Assembly (NCBI GenBank): GCA_020002185.1
Contig: CM034541.1
Coordinates: forward strand, 26,874,931-26,938,930
Length of the DNA: 64,000 nucleotides
From: Paraescarpia echinospica
Lineage: Eukaryota > Annelida > Polychaeta > Sabellida > Siboglinidae
Direction of reading: 5' to 3'
Under the pieces are notes generated by a model. The model was not told where the DNA came from, did not search any database, and worked only from the letters and a program-made list of their open reading frames with translations. Made by a program: the position numbers and the translations under genes. Shown one piece after another: positions 35,674-46,275 of the stretch (position 1 is the stretch's first letter; each line of letters opens with the position of its first letter).

Positions 35674-36423
35674 CTACGATGCACTGTCAATCTTTAAGAT
35701 ATTCCAGCATTCTGTTGTTGTCTTATTCTTCAGTGTATTATTCCAGTCTATCTTTGCTAAATATTTCCTCATTTCCTTATATCTTCCTTTGTGGAAATTT
35801 CTCCTGAACTGCTTTTTATTATTTCTTTCTGATTTTACTTTGACGGTAAAATGTATCTGGCTGTGATCACTACTTCCCAGAGGCTCACATAATTTAACAT
35901 TGTCAACTAATTCATTCTGTGAGGACAAAACTAAGTCTAACACATTCTCTCCCCTGGTTGGTTCTTGCACATGTTGAGAAAGGAAACTATCTTGTACTAA
36001 AACTAAAAACTTGTGGTCCTCACTACCCATACTCTGTAGAGATTTCCATTTTATATGCCCATGGTTAAAATCCCCCATAATAACACAGTCCCGTTTGCTC
36101 ACTTCCCTTATAGCGTTTTGCATTTTTTCATTCTCCTCTATGCTTATGTTTGGACTTCGATAAACTAATCCAACCGTTAACGTTGAGTTTCCTGTAACTA
36201 TGTTACACCAAACAGCTTCTTCGCAATCTGCTTCTCTGTCTAATTTTATTTCATAAGCCTGGATAGATTCTTTAATATATAAAATAACTCCACCTCCCCT
36301 TCTTCCTATTCTATCTTTCCTAAACATTACATATCCTGTCAGTCCCAATTCGGCATCTGATATATCGGTGGTTGCCCATGATTCGGTTATACCTATTATG
36401 TGAGGGTCAATATCTTCTACCAT
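35674..36423 (-). pseudogene. LINE apurinic/endonuclease domain (EEP fold)
   Basis: A 249-codon open frame shows the EEP nuclease blocks: IIGITESW (catalytic Glu), DRIGRRGGGVILYIKES, VGLVYRSPN, CVIMGDFNHGHIKWK (GDFN, catalytic Asp/Asn), NVLDLVLSSQ and LGSSDHSQI (SDH, catalytic His). All key residues are visible. The enzyme nicks target DNA to prime reverse transcription. The frame extends upstream without a Met (VCLNARSIVNKRNELNI) to the truncation at about 36,530. Downstream it ends in a stop (DSAS), and the linker continues in other frames. Confidence 0.85.
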
Positions 36424-36531
36424 AATGTTTAGTTCATTTCTTTTGTTTACTATACTCCTTGCATTTAAACAAACACATTTATACCCAGCTTCAGAACAGT
36501 TTTCCAGACTGTTCTTTGCTGAATAATTTTT

Positions 36532-36770
36532 GGGAAGGGAAGGAGCGCCGGTGCATTTGTGCTCCTCAAAACAGACGTTCTGACAGAAACATGGATGTCA
36601 TACTTTGAGAGTTGAAGTCGTATTTCAAAGTCAACAACATCGACGACAATGAATAAAAAAGACAAATATATTAATAAGCATCATGGGAAGTGACACTTAT
36701 GGTTACTGAGAACGTTGTTAATGTGATAACCCATCTTGCATATAGTGCACACTCTGTTTCAATCTCCTCC
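36532..36770. repeat. Duplicated locus, segment S, copy B (right part)
   Basis: It continues copy-A homology from GGGAAGGAGCGCC to ACTGAGAACGTTGTT (36,718). After that a block resembling 41,515-41,570 follows (GTGATAACCCATCTTGCATA). On the minus strand that block reads as a possible exon: acceptor TTATTTCTGGTGCAG, then DVEEIETECALYA. The donor position is ATGGGT here but GTAGGT at 41,524-41,529, so this copy's donor is probably dead. Confidence 0.7.
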
Positions 36771-37216
36771 ACGTCCTGCACCAGAAATAAGTTTTCCAGT
36801 CTACAATTAATGAAAAGTGTACCTTTTAGCGTGCGAACGGTTTGCGATGGAGCCATTCACATCAATCACAGCCATTATTGGTTAGTTTAGTTTTTTCAGT
36901 GACAAACCAGTGTCATTTGAGCCATTTATTTAATTAATACTGATCCACTCAATTTGTTTCACTACCAGTTGTGCCAGTGACAGTCATTACTGTGGCACCC
37001 CTAGACTGGACCTATTTAAGTTAATCTTGTGGCCAGTTGGTTCACTCTAAATTCCATCCATCTCGTCAGTTGCAACTGCCAGTCTTGGCCAGTCATCTGC
37101 CAGTCTTGAAGACAGGCAGACAGGTCTCTGGCTAAATCGTTAAATCCTTGATTCCCTCATGTCTAGGGTACTTGACAAGTCCTCCTTGTTATGTTATTTT
37201 ATACATTTCTTCCAAT
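36771..37216. other. Intergenic, nothing recognised
   Basis: There are short internal echoes of CCAGTCTTG near 37,080-37,110 but no element boundary. The RTE-type LINE begins somewhere in or just right of this stretch. Confidence 0.45.
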
Positions 37217-38221
37217 ATGGCAAGCAAACCGCATAGGCAGGGTACAGCCTTAAGTACTCCGTTGGCGTCCTCACTAGCCTACGTCAAGTCGAATGGTGGA
37301 GGAGGCCGAGCCGCAGCACTGAATGACGGTCGCAGACCCGATGCACTGCGGGAAGGCCGGTCTGAAAGGAGAAGGTCTCAGGATGCCTGTATGAGAGTGG
37401 CTACATGGAACATCTGGAGTATGTCAAGGAGGTCTGGAGAAGTGGTGGACATGATGGTGAGGAGGAGAGTGGATTTTGTTTGTGTTGAGGAGATCCGGTG
37501 GGGAGGAGGCAGAGTGAAGTGGTTGAGAAGGAGTGGTGAGCGGTACAAGTTCGTCTGGCAGGGATGTGCTTATGGGAATGTTGGCGTTGGAGTGCTGGAC
37601 GCGGAGAAGTGGGTAGACCAGGTGGTGAATGTCAAGAGGGTGAGCGAGCAGATCCTGGTTGTGAAGTTGCTGGTTGGGAAGCGGCTGGTGAATGTCATCT
37701 CAACCGATGCCCCACAGGTCGGCAGGATACAAGTTGAGAAGGATGCTTTCTGGGATGTGGTGATTGAAACTGTGTCAAGGATACCAACAGGAGAAGCAGT
37801 TATCCTGGGTGGGGATCCGAATGGCCATGTGGGGTCAGCAGCGGATGGATACGAGGGTGTACATGGAGAGATGGGCTTTGGGGTGAGGAATGCGGAGGGG
37901 GAAAGGATCCTAGAGTTTGGAGACGCGATGGAAATGGTGGTGTGGAACACATTTTATAAGAAGGAAGAGAGGCACCTAGTGTCTTATGAGTCCGACAGTC
38001 GCAGAAGTCAGATTGACTTTTTGATGGTGAGGAAGGTGGACTGTAGACTGGTGAGGAACGTGAAGGTGATTGCTGGTGAGGAGTGTGTTTTGCAGCACCG
38101 TCTCATTGTCGGAGACATGACCCTTGGCAGCGGTAGACGCATTAATAAGAAACATGTGCCAAGGCTCAGAGTGTGGAAGCTTTCCGAAGAGAAAGTCAGG
38201 AATGAGTTCCGGAAAAGATAA
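37217..38221 (+). pseudogene. RTE endonuclease domain
   Basis: The frame is open from 37,148, but the Met at 37,217 (MASKPHRQG) is the more natural start. A basic, glycine-rich leader is followed by MRVATWNIWSMSRRSGEVVD, VDFVCVEEIRWGGG, VGVGVLDAEKWVD, AVILGGDPNGHVGS, RSQIDFLMV and LQHRLIVGDM. The catalytic Asn, Glu, Asp and His positions of the EEP fold are recognisable. Two sites are unusual: GDPN instead of GDFN and EEI instead of QET. The frame ends at RKR* and the linker continues in another frame from 38,227. Confidence 0.85.
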
Positions 38222-38226
38222 CCCAC

Positions 38227-40342
38227 TTGGCTGAGGAAGCAGCTGAAATGAAGGGTGTGGATGGGACATGGGAAACGATGAAGAAGATATGGCTCAAGGC
38301 CACAGAGGAGATCTGCGGGTGGACAAAAGGTGCGCCTAGGCACAGGGAGATGTGGTGGTGGAACGACGAGGTGAAAAGGGTGGTCGATGAGAAGAGGAGC
38401 TGCTTCAGAAGGTGGAAAAGGACGAAGGCGGAGGAGGAAAGACTGGCGTACATCAACGTGAAACGCGCGGCTCGGAGATCGGTGTGGCTGGCACAATATG
38501 CCAAAAAGGAGGAGTTTGCGAAGGAACTGGCAAGCAAGGATGGAAAACGGCAGTTCTTCAGGATCGCGAAACAGATGGCGAAAGAAAGGCGGGACGTGAC
38601 CGGTACAAGTTGTGTGAAGGATGAGCTCGGAAACATCGTGACAGATAGTAAAGGAATGAAGGAGGTGTGGAAAAAGTACATGGAGAAGCTGCTGAATGTC
38701 GAGAACGCCTGGAATGACGAGGTGGAGTGTGACGTGGTGGAGGAGCCGAACTGCCGCGTCACAGAGGAAGTATCAAAGGCATTGAAGCACACTAAGACGG
38801 GGAATGCAGCAGGTCCATCTGGTGTTGTCTCATAAATGATGAAGGCAGCAGGCGACAAGGGCGTGGAATGGTTGACTAACCTGTGCAGCAACATCGTGGT
38901 AGAGGGCCGCATTCCCGCCGACTGGAAAAACAGCATCCCAGTCCCTCTATTCAAAGGAAAGGGCGATCCCCTAGAGTGTGGTTCTTTTAGGGTCATCAAG
39001 CTCCTGGAGCAGGCCATGAAGGTCATGGAGAGGGTGCTAGAGGTGAGAATGAGAGAGCAGGTGCGGATCAACGAGATGCAGTTTGGCTTTATGCCAGGGA
39101 AAGGGACGACAGATGCCATCTTCGAATCATCGTGCGACAAATGCAGGAGAAACACCTGGCCAACAAGAAGTTCTACCTAGTCTTTGTCGACCTGGAAAAG
39201 GCATTTGACAGGGTACCAAGGGAGGTGATGAGATGGGCCATGGGGAAATCGGGTGTGGAGGAGCGGCTGGTGAAGACAGTGATGACGTTGTACAGTGAGG
39301 CGAGCACCGTGGTGAGGACAGGGCATGGAGACAGCAGCAGCTTTGAGGTGAAGATGGGGTGCACCAGGGCTCAGTATTGAGCCCTCTGCTGTCTGCCATT
39401 GTGATGGATGTGGTGACGAAGGATGTGAGAGGAGGACTGCCCTGGGAGCTGCTGTACGCAGACGATCTCGTCCTTATGGCAACCACCAGGGAAGAACTAA
39501 GAAAGAAGCTGGTGGAGTGGCACATGAGCTTGGTGGCTAAAGGACTGAAGGTGAAAGCTGGGAAGTCGAAGGTGATGGTCAGCATAGGTGACAGAGGAGT
39601 GATGTCGCTTCATCGTACATCGTGTACGAAGTGGGTCCACAGGAGATGCAGTGGTGTGAATGGCAGCCTGCAAACAGTGAGTGCAACGTTTGTGTGTCGG
39701 GGAGAGGTACCACCTGCGGAGTCGACGGAAGAAGGCTTCGAGGTGGATGGAGAGACATACAACACAGCAGATAACTTCTGCTACCTGGGCGACATGCTGA
39801 ATGCGAATGGTTGGGGTGGATGCAGCGGTATCAGCGAGAGTCGGGTGTGCCTGGCAGAAGTTCAGGGAGTTAACACACTTCCTGAAGATGAAGGGCCAGC
39901 TTGTGTCAGAAGTTGCCTGTTGTATGGGTGTGGGACGTGGGCCATGAGGACCGATCATGACACAAGGATGGAAAGGGTTGAGATGAGGATGGTAAGATGG
40001 ATGTGTGGTGCATCAGTCAGCGACAGACAGCCCAGTGCAGAGCTTAGAAGAAGAGTAGGAGTGGAGGCGATTGGGGATGTGATCAGAAGAAGCAGGCTGA
40101 GATGGTATGGGCATGTAGAGCGAAAGGACAACGCGGACTGGGTGAAGGGCTGTACAAAGTTAGTGGTGGAGGGGACAGCTCCCGTCGGCAGACCAAGGAA
40201 GACCTGCCAGAACTCCGTTTATGCAGACTTCAGTCTGATGGGTATCGACCCACGGGATGAACGGGACCGTGTCAAGTGGAAGAGGGCAATTAGAAGAAAG
40301 GCGAACCCAGCAGAGTCTGGAAACACCGCCTCTAAACGATGA
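38227..40342 (+). pseudogene. RTE linker, reverse transcriptase and C-terminal domain
   Basis: Segments: linker 38,227-38,835 (AGPSGVVS then a stop), RT fingers 38,836-39,120 (PADWKNSIPVPLFKGKGDP, MQFGFMPGKGTTDAIF), palm 39,132-39,380 (FVDLEKAFDRVPREVM), and catalytic and C-terminal part 39,359-40,342 (HQGSVLSPLL, LLYADDLVLMAT). The last part also holds CTKWVHRRCSG, half of a PHD-like zinc knuckle whose first C-x2-C is deleted, then FCYLGDMLN, RMVRWMCGAS and RLRWYGHVERKD. These blocks are diagnostic of the RTE clade. All are in order, so one ancestral ORF is broken by point and 1-bp lesions. Confidence 0.88.
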
Positions 40343-40394
40343 TGAAGATGATTCATTTCATGTGGACTGTGGAGTGACACCCACAGCCTGGAGT

Positions 40395-41060
40395 GACACC
40401 CGTGTGATGCATGGGCGACATTACATCGAGATCGACAAATAAGCACTGGGACTTGTGTGCGGTGTCAGGAAGTTCAACCAATATTTGTTCGGGAGTCAGT
40501 TAACGCTGGTGACACTCACAACTATCTTTCATTGACGGAAGAGTATTCCAGCAATGATGGCTGCACTTTTGTAATGCTATGTTCTACAGCTAGAAGCACA
40601 CAACTTTGATATAGTTTATAAAAGCTCATTGAAACACGCAAACGTAGATGGACTTTCAAGGTTACCTAGCAAACGGGTGACACACCTCCTGATGTGTTTG
40701 ACATATTCTACATTGACCACCTGGAAACCCTCCCTGTCACAGCAGCAACTACGATGACAGAGTCCAGCAGGAACCCAGTCATGTCAAAGGTCCTTGAGAG
40801 AGCCCATCAAGGATATCTGACAATAAGTCCAGAGGAACGTGAACCATTATTTGCCAAATGCCATGGGCGGAGTGTATCTCACGGATAAGATCATGTGTGG
40901 AATTCATGTCCTGGAGCCTCAGAAGTTACGCAGACAGATCCTTCAGCAGTTACACGATGGGTACATTGGTGTTGTGAAGATGAAGGGACTGGTTCGTAAC
41001 TATGTCTGGTGGCCTGGTATAGATAAAGTTACAGAATCCATGGCAGAAAGAGAATGTTAG
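40395..41060 (+). mobile_element. Ty3/gypsy derivative C: RNase H end and integrase zinc finger
   Basis: Broken frames give ALGLVCGVRKFNQYLFGSQL (about 40,445-40,505; RNase H), then NFDIVYKSSLKHANVDGLSR (about 40,605-40,665), the typical end of gypsy RNase H. The linker holds IFYIDHLETLP and SPEEREPLFAKCHG. The integrase H2C2 region at 40,926-41,060 reads ILQQLHDGYIGVVKMKGLV and RNYVWWPGIDK, then stops. The catalytic core is absent. The sequence is the least rearranged of three copies in the window and serves as reference for A and B. Confidence 0.85.
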
Positions 41061-41570
41061 AACATATAGTAACAACAGGATAGATTGAAGGAAAAAGATG
41101 CAGAGGACGCCAGAGAATAAAAATTATTAATTATAGTCTGTCAACATGGTGTAGAAGGAGGACCACAGAACTGCTGCAAACTACAAATGACCATGCGGCT
41201 TGGAGGGCCATGATCACGAAAGCCTGCGACAGACACAGCATTTAGAAGCAGAAAGACACTACAGAGGTCAAGATGGAATGGTGTGATTAGGAACACTGAA
41301 TAGTAATAGAATGTAAATTAGTAAATTATACTTTTTCAAACTTAAATAGGATCACACCTGCACGGACTGGATTTGGTTTTATTTGCTAATAAAATATACA
41401 TCATTAAAGGTTTGTGTAATCAAGTGAACTTACATAATAAACAGTCATAAGATTGGGTGTAAACATTTCAATGCAAGGCAGTATCTGCTGATCTTGACAT
41501 AGGACGTTTATTGGTGTGTGATAACCTACCTCGCATGTAGTGCACATTCTGTTTCAATGCCCTCACTTAA
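41061..41570. repeat. Gypsy-associated 3' region, copy C
   Basis: It matches 30,250-30,620 over about 380 bp. After about 41,440 the sequence changes to a block resembling 36,718-36,770. On the minus strand that block contains GIETECALHA ending at a strong donor, GCGAG|GTAGGT (exon end 41,530). Confidence 0.7.
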
Positions 41571-41677
41571 GCACATATATATTGCAGTACAGCTGCATGT
41601 AATAATGTACAAATGGTATTAGAACACCGGGGAACAGATAATTTCAAATCGTAGTGTTGTCGTCACATGGTTCAGTT

Positions 41678-42531
41678 CAGACATGGGGTCAAATACATTT
41701 GTATTTGAAGGTATTTAAATACTTTTTTAAAAGTATTTGTATTTGACATGAAAGTATTTGTATTTAAATACTTTCATACAGTATTTGAAAAGTTCAAATA
41801 CTTTCAAATACTTTTTCAAATACATAGGACGTGATTATTAATAAATGACAACTTAAAATTATTCTTGTTTGAATTCTTAAGAGTTGAGCAATTTTACTAT
41901 GTAATTTTACAATTCACCACTTTTCCGCTCAGAAATAATGGCAAAGTAATGCCATTATGTGAGAAGTCATTGAGATCACTGTGTGAGAAGCCAACATCAC
42001 CTTACTTGTCAGTTGTCACTGTGATGCAATTAGGAAAAAGGAGACTCTGTTGCACTGGTCTGTCCGTCTTTTGATCATAGTTTCCAAGCTAACCAAACTA
42101 CCTACCTGGTACCTAACCAATGTGGCAGTGGCTGCTAAGGCCAGCTATTGTATCTAATATTTGCTTGCCGTCTGTGGGTTAAGAGAAGGTGGTGACTTCT
42201 CAAGTCAGGTGGTACCATCATAAAAGCCCGGTTCGTTGTAACTGCAAGTTAGTTGCCTATGAACCTACAAACCATGGCTAGCAAGCCTCAGTCCATGATA
42301 TTCAAGTTTTTCAATGTGCTTGAAAATGTGGAAGGAAACTTTAAAGCCAAGTGTAAGTTGTGTACAAGTCAGATATGTAGACTTGCTTTTTTTTAGCTAT
42401 ATTGTAATGTAGTCTTAGAGTAAAAAGTATATGAAAAGTATTTGAAATACTTTCCAAAGTATTTGTATTTGACTCCCTCAAGAGTATTTGCATTTAAATA
42501 CATTTCAATGTATTTGACCCCATGTCTGGAA
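41678..42531 (+). mobile_element. Non-autonomous hAT-like transposon with residual BED zinc finger
   Basis: The termini CAGACATGGGGTCAAATACA and TGTATTTGACCCCATGTCTG are 20-bp perfect inverted repeats, and AAATAC-rich subterminal repeats extend inward on both sides. TTCAGTT precedes the left end (41,671-41,677) and follows the right end (42,533-42,539). An 8-bp hAT-type duplication is thus likely (GTTCAGTT / CTTCAGTT, one mismatch). The 0.85-kb interior keeps the first coding segment of a transposase (next entry) and lacks the catalytic part, so it is an internal deletion derivative. Confidence 0.9.
42274..42396 (+). pseudogene. hAT transposase N-terminus (BED zinc finger half)
   Basis: A 40-codon frame reads MASKPQSMIFKFFNVLENVE followed by GNFKAKCKLCTSQI and a stop. 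The aromatic pair near the start, the K-A-K-C-x2-C spacing and the location inside TIRs fit a BED-type zinc finger, the DNA-binding head of hAT transposases. The later His residues of the finger and all catalytic sequence are gone. A poly-T run precedes the stop. The call rests on motif and context. Confidence 0.65.
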
Positions 42532-42614
42532 CTTCAGTTATTCGGGTCCTATAAGTATATGGACAGATATTGCCTTTGTAATTAGGTACTACCAAAAATA
42601 GATAAGCAAGCGAA

Positions 42615-43395
42615 AAATGAACAACTCAGAACACGTCCAAAACATGAAATTCTACGGTCGCTAGCACCCTCACGGCTCGTCCTGTCCCGACGATCTTGGT
42701 ATCATTTGAAAGGATGCACTTTTGTTATTCTAGCGTCATCTAGATTTCCCGGTAACCGTTTAAAGAATACTAATAAACGGACCTACAATCATGCCGTTTT
42801 CGGTGTTCTGTACGGTTCCGAACGATGTTGGCGGCGGGTACTCAGTACACTAATCTTCCGATTGCGGCACTGTTTGCATAGGTTCAGACATGCGCACTTC
42901 ACCATTTCTTGATTTCATGTTACTAGCTCCACCCACTTTTAAACCACGGCTTTGATCGCAGCGAAACCGATATAGCTCTACGTCGACGTGACGTCACAAT
43001 AAAGTACACCACCCAACGGGTCTAAATTCGTTGCGTTGGTTGGTTGATATACATGATTGTGACGTCACGCCTACGTCGCGTATGTAATTTTAGCAGCCTT
43101 TGAAAGTGGGTGGAGCTTATACCATGAAATCAGATAGTGGTGCCTCAATCGGTAGATTGGTGAACTGTGTCGACGAAACAACATCGTTCGCAGTGTCTAA
43201 GACACCGGAACAGGCCCGGTTGTAAGTCCGTTTTTAGTTAATTTTAGGAATGATTATCAGGAATCCATTTATATGTTTGAATAGCAGAAAGCTTAAACTT
43301 TCAAACGACATCAACATTGTTGGATCCGACGAACCGTATTGGTACTAGCAGTCGTTCAAAAGGCGTTTTTGGAACGTGTTTGACACTGTATGTAA
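42615..43395. mobile_element. Fold-back element: 780-bp imperfect inverted repeat
   Basis: Almost the whole interval pairs with itself. Outer arms: AACTCAGAACACGTCC (about 42,622) with GGAACGTGTTTGACAC (about 43,372). Middle: AGCTCCACCCACTTTTAAA (about 42,926) with CTTTGAAAGTGGGTGGAGCT (about 43,098). Inner: GTGACGTCACAAT (42,988) with ATTGTGACGTCAC (43,056). The loop is only about 55 bp and the arms about 360 bp, roughly 65-75% paired overall. No ORF is present. It is compatible with a long-TIR MITE or fold-back transposon; no target duplication was confirmed. Confidence 0.85.
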
Positions 43396-43984
43396 TAAAG
43401 AGTTGAACGAGAGCAACTTGTCATCCTTTCGGGGTCCATAGATCTATAGTAATAGAGGGGAACACGTCCTGACATGAGGGTCGAGATGCCTCATGTCGGA
43501 GTCATGACAACTTGGTGTACACTGTATAGCAGGAAGTCAAACAAGGGCGTCAAGAGACCGCATTAAGAGAACATTCGGGGCAGGTCAAAATTTGTGGCAC
43601 TGAAATCTTGTGTTCTAAAGCTCTTGGCTTATTTTAATACACTGCGTGGTCCCGCACTAATTCACGTGACACGCGAACAATTTTACACACCGTAGATAGG
43701 ACCCACGATTTTTGGCGCAAGCATCTTCGATGAGATTTGGGTTTCGCCGGTATATTTTCGTAAATACTTCACTCAAAACAACTTTTGTAACTGTTTGTTT
43801 GCAGAAATTGGAAGGAATATGTGAGAGATTTAGCACATAAATATCTTACGGAAGAATTTGATCAGGTTTTTATAAAAATGGCGAACACGATTGGACACAC
43901 GATTATTGCCCACACCAGTATACCGTTACATCTGCCTTGACATAAATACATAAACGTGTATTCACAAACCAGTGAAGCAATTTT
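43396..43984. other. Intergenic, nothing recognised
   Basis: One short hairpin occurs at 43,468-43,499 (CCTGACATGAGG / CCTCATGTCGG). No coding motifs. Confidence 0.5.
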
Positions 43985-44309
43985 TAATTTTGTTAATGGG
44001 ATTAAGCTTTCAAATATTTACAGTAAGTTAAACAAAAAGTAAAATGCAGATCCAAATATAACTTATAATCAAATTCATGCCGAAATTGAAAATAATAAGA
44101 AGTTTCACTTACCTGTAAAAAAAGTAAAATTTAAGAAGTATGTTCATAAGAAAACCACTTGGGTAACTAAAGGTATACTAAGATCAATTAAATATCGAGA
44201 TAATCTATATAAACAACTCAAACTTAAGTAAAAAAAACATCTATTAACATCTATTAACTTTACATTTGTAAATATAAATGAATATACCATCAATACAATA
44301 TTAGACCAA

Positions 44310-45180
44310 ATGCCTCTTAAGACAAGCTGTGGTTATGATGGCATCTCTTCACAATTACTAAATAATAAAAAAAAATACCTCATTAAGCCATTGACATTAC
44401 TCGCTAAACAAATACTAAACACAGGAATTTTTCCAGACAAATTAAAAATTGCCAAAGTAATTCCAATATTCAAAAATGGTGATGACACTCAATTTACAAA
44501 TTACCGACCAATAACACTTTTGCCTGTTATCTCGAAAGTGCTGGAAAAAGTTGTATATAATCAATTGTATGATTTTTTCAAAGAACATAACTTGTTCTAT
44601 GAAAGTCAGTATGGCTTTCGAGCTGAACACTCAACTGAATTAGCTTCTTTGGAACTAATCGATAGAATGATAACAACCATGGACAACAATGAAATACCAA
44701 TAAATATATATTTAGATTTATCGAAAGCATTCGACACAACTGATCATAACATTTTATTAAATAAACTTAGTTGCTATGGTATAAGTGGAGTGGCCTTAAA
44801 TCTCTTCAAAAGTTATTTATCAAATCGTTATCAGTATGTCGAATTTGACGGAGTTCAATCAAGTATGTTACCCATAACAACAGGGGTCCCTCAAGGTTCT
44901 ATTCTAGGGCCTTTACTCTTTATAATATATATAAACGACCTTCCAAATGCTAGTAAACTATTTAACTTTATTATGTATGCTGATGATACTACCCTCTCAA
45001 GCACAATTCGACAATCAAATAACCATATTGAAAATACTCAAACTGAAAATAATATCAATAAAGAGTTGTCCAAAATAAGTGAATGGTTAAAAATTAATAA
45101 ATTATCTTTAAATGTTAAAAAGTCAAAATATATGTTGTTCAAAACTGTAAATAACGATAAACATAGACAATGTTTTAATT
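44310..45180 (+). pseudogene. LINE reverse transcriptase
   Basis: A 290-codon frame shows LKTSCGYDGISSQLL, DKLKIAKVIPIFKNGD, NYRPITLLPVISKVLEKVVY, SQYGFRAEHSTELAS, NIYLDLSKAFDTTDHNILLN (catalytic Asp), TTGVPQGSILGPLLFIIYIN and IMYADDTTLSSTI (YADD). All RT blocks 0 to 7 are in order and catalytic residues are intact. A frameshift at about 45,180 (CFN*) cuts it from the C-terminal part. Endonuclease is missing because of 5' truncation. Confidence 0.88.
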
Positions 45181-45186
45181 GAAAGA

Positions 45187-45849
45187 GTGTATGCATTGAA
45201 TTTTCTTGGCCTAACCATTGACGAACATCTAAATTGGAAAAATCATTTAGAAAATATCTCAAATAAATGCTTTAAAACAGGTGTACTCAATAAATTAAAA
45301 TATTTGTTGCCAATAAAAGTTAGAAAGATGTTATATAACTCCTTAATACTGCCATATATCAATTATGGAATAATGGTATGGGGACACAAATGTGGAAGAA
45401 TTTTAAAACTTCAAAAGAAGGCAATACTTATGATAAGCTTAACAAAGTAAAATGCGCACACAGAACCTATTTTTAAAACCCTAAAACTACTAAAAGTATC
45501 AGACATTCTACAAATTCAGGAACTTATATTTTACTATAAATTCATACGTAATAAACTCCCTGGGTACCTTCAACGCCTAACATTGCAACATAATTTTAAT
45601 ATTCACAATCATAATACACGTAGACAAAATGAAATACATATAACCAGAATAAATCACGAATTTGCAAAAAAATGCATCCGAAATAACATACCTCGCACAG
45701 TAAACAATACCGCAACAATACTGAAAAGCAAGATCTACACTCACAGTCTACAGGGATTCGTGGCTTATGCCAAAATGTATTATATACAATCATATAAAGA
45801 TTATTGTGATATAACAAACTGTCGCATTTGCCAAAATAATGGCGTGTAA
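45187..45849 (+). pseudogene. LINE C-terminal region
   Basis: It continues the RT in another frame: LNFLGLTIDEHLNWKNHL, LPYINYGIMVWGHKCGRILK, then an in-frame TAA at 45,448-45,450, then IFYYKFIRNKLPGYL, NEIHITRINHEFAKKC and a terminal CDITNCRICQNNGV with a C-x5-C-x2-C cluster. Sister fragment: 26,530-27,060. Confidence 0.82.
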
Positions 45850-46246
45850 GTGTACTTTTAGTAGATGCATATTTGTAATTACATTTAATAACATAATATT
45901 GATGGACGCTATTATTTTCTTTTTTGTTTTGTTTTGTTTATTTAATTTTGAGTAATGATTCATTTATTTTCAATTAAGGGAGTGTTTAAATAAGTGTTGG
46001 AGAAAATATTGTATTATAATTTGGGTGGCCCCTGCGTGAGCGACCAACATTGGTCTTAGCAGGGGTCTCCCGTCCCTTTGTGCAGCTGACGCCACTTTTT
46101 CATTCACGCTAATGTATTGTCTTGAATAGTTTACTACGTGATTGTTTTTCTGTTGTAGTGAAAATAATGTTGCAACGTATTGTTTGCAAATTATTTATGT
46201 ATATTTATTATTGTTCAATATTGTGTCACTGGGACAAATAAACATG

Positions 46247-46275
46247 TCCTTCCTTCCTTCCTTCCTTCCTTCCTT
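46247..46275. repeat. (TTCC)n microsatellite, LINE tail
   Basis: Seven TTCC units follow AATAAACATGTCC directly; this is the element's 3' repeat tail. Confidence 0.95.

Larger units (their letters stand above)
33617..36531 (-). mobile_element. CR1/L2-like LINE, nearly full coding length, frameshifted
   Basis: Minus-strand element with endonuclease (35,674-36,423), linker, RT (34,165-35,347), C-terminal domain (33,720-34,106) and a short 3' UTR ending in ATCTTGTTAA repeats. Its ends were set by comparison with copy A: left GGCATGAGG, right GGGAAGGAGCGCC (ancestral GGCATGAGGAGGGAAGG). A clean target duplication could not be read. The 5' end is truncated just upstream of the endonuclease, at VCLNARSIVNKRNELN. 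The 3' third is almost identical to 16,348-16,951. Confidence 0.92.
37217..40355 (+). mobile_element. RTE-type LINE, nearly complete but inactivated
   Basis: The order on the plus strand is basic N-terminus, EEP endonuclease, linker, reverse transcriptase, small zinc-finger-like insert, and a C-terminal domain ending in RRKANPAESG. It closes with a short GATGATGAAGATGAT tail typical of RTE elements. GC content and codon use are clearly higher than in surrounding DNA. Lesions: frameshift at about 38,215, in-frame TAA at 38,833-38,835, frameshifts at about 39,122 and 39,357, and a gap in the zinc-finger region near 39,605. The family style matches fish/invertebrate RTE elements whose nuclease gave rise to craniofacial-development-protein-2-like annotations. 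Confidence 0.9.
43985..46275 (+). mobile_element. Jockey/CR1-superfamily LINE with (TTCC)n tail
   Basis: The element begins inside the endonuclease-RT linker (WVTKGILRSIKYRDNLYKQL near 44,160-44,220), shows a small internal deletion at about 44,232-44,260, and then has RT, C-terminal region, a 3' UTR with AATAAA (46,237) and a (TTCC)7 tail at 46,247-46,275. The AT-rich codon usage matches the surrounding DNA, unlike the RTE element. The fragment at 26,495-27,465 is a relative. Confidence 0.9.

Noticed and set aside
43468..43499. Hairpin resembling a bacterial terminator
   Set aside because: A 12-bp stem with one mismatch and no T-run, in a eukaryotic setting. It is within chance expectation for 64 kb.
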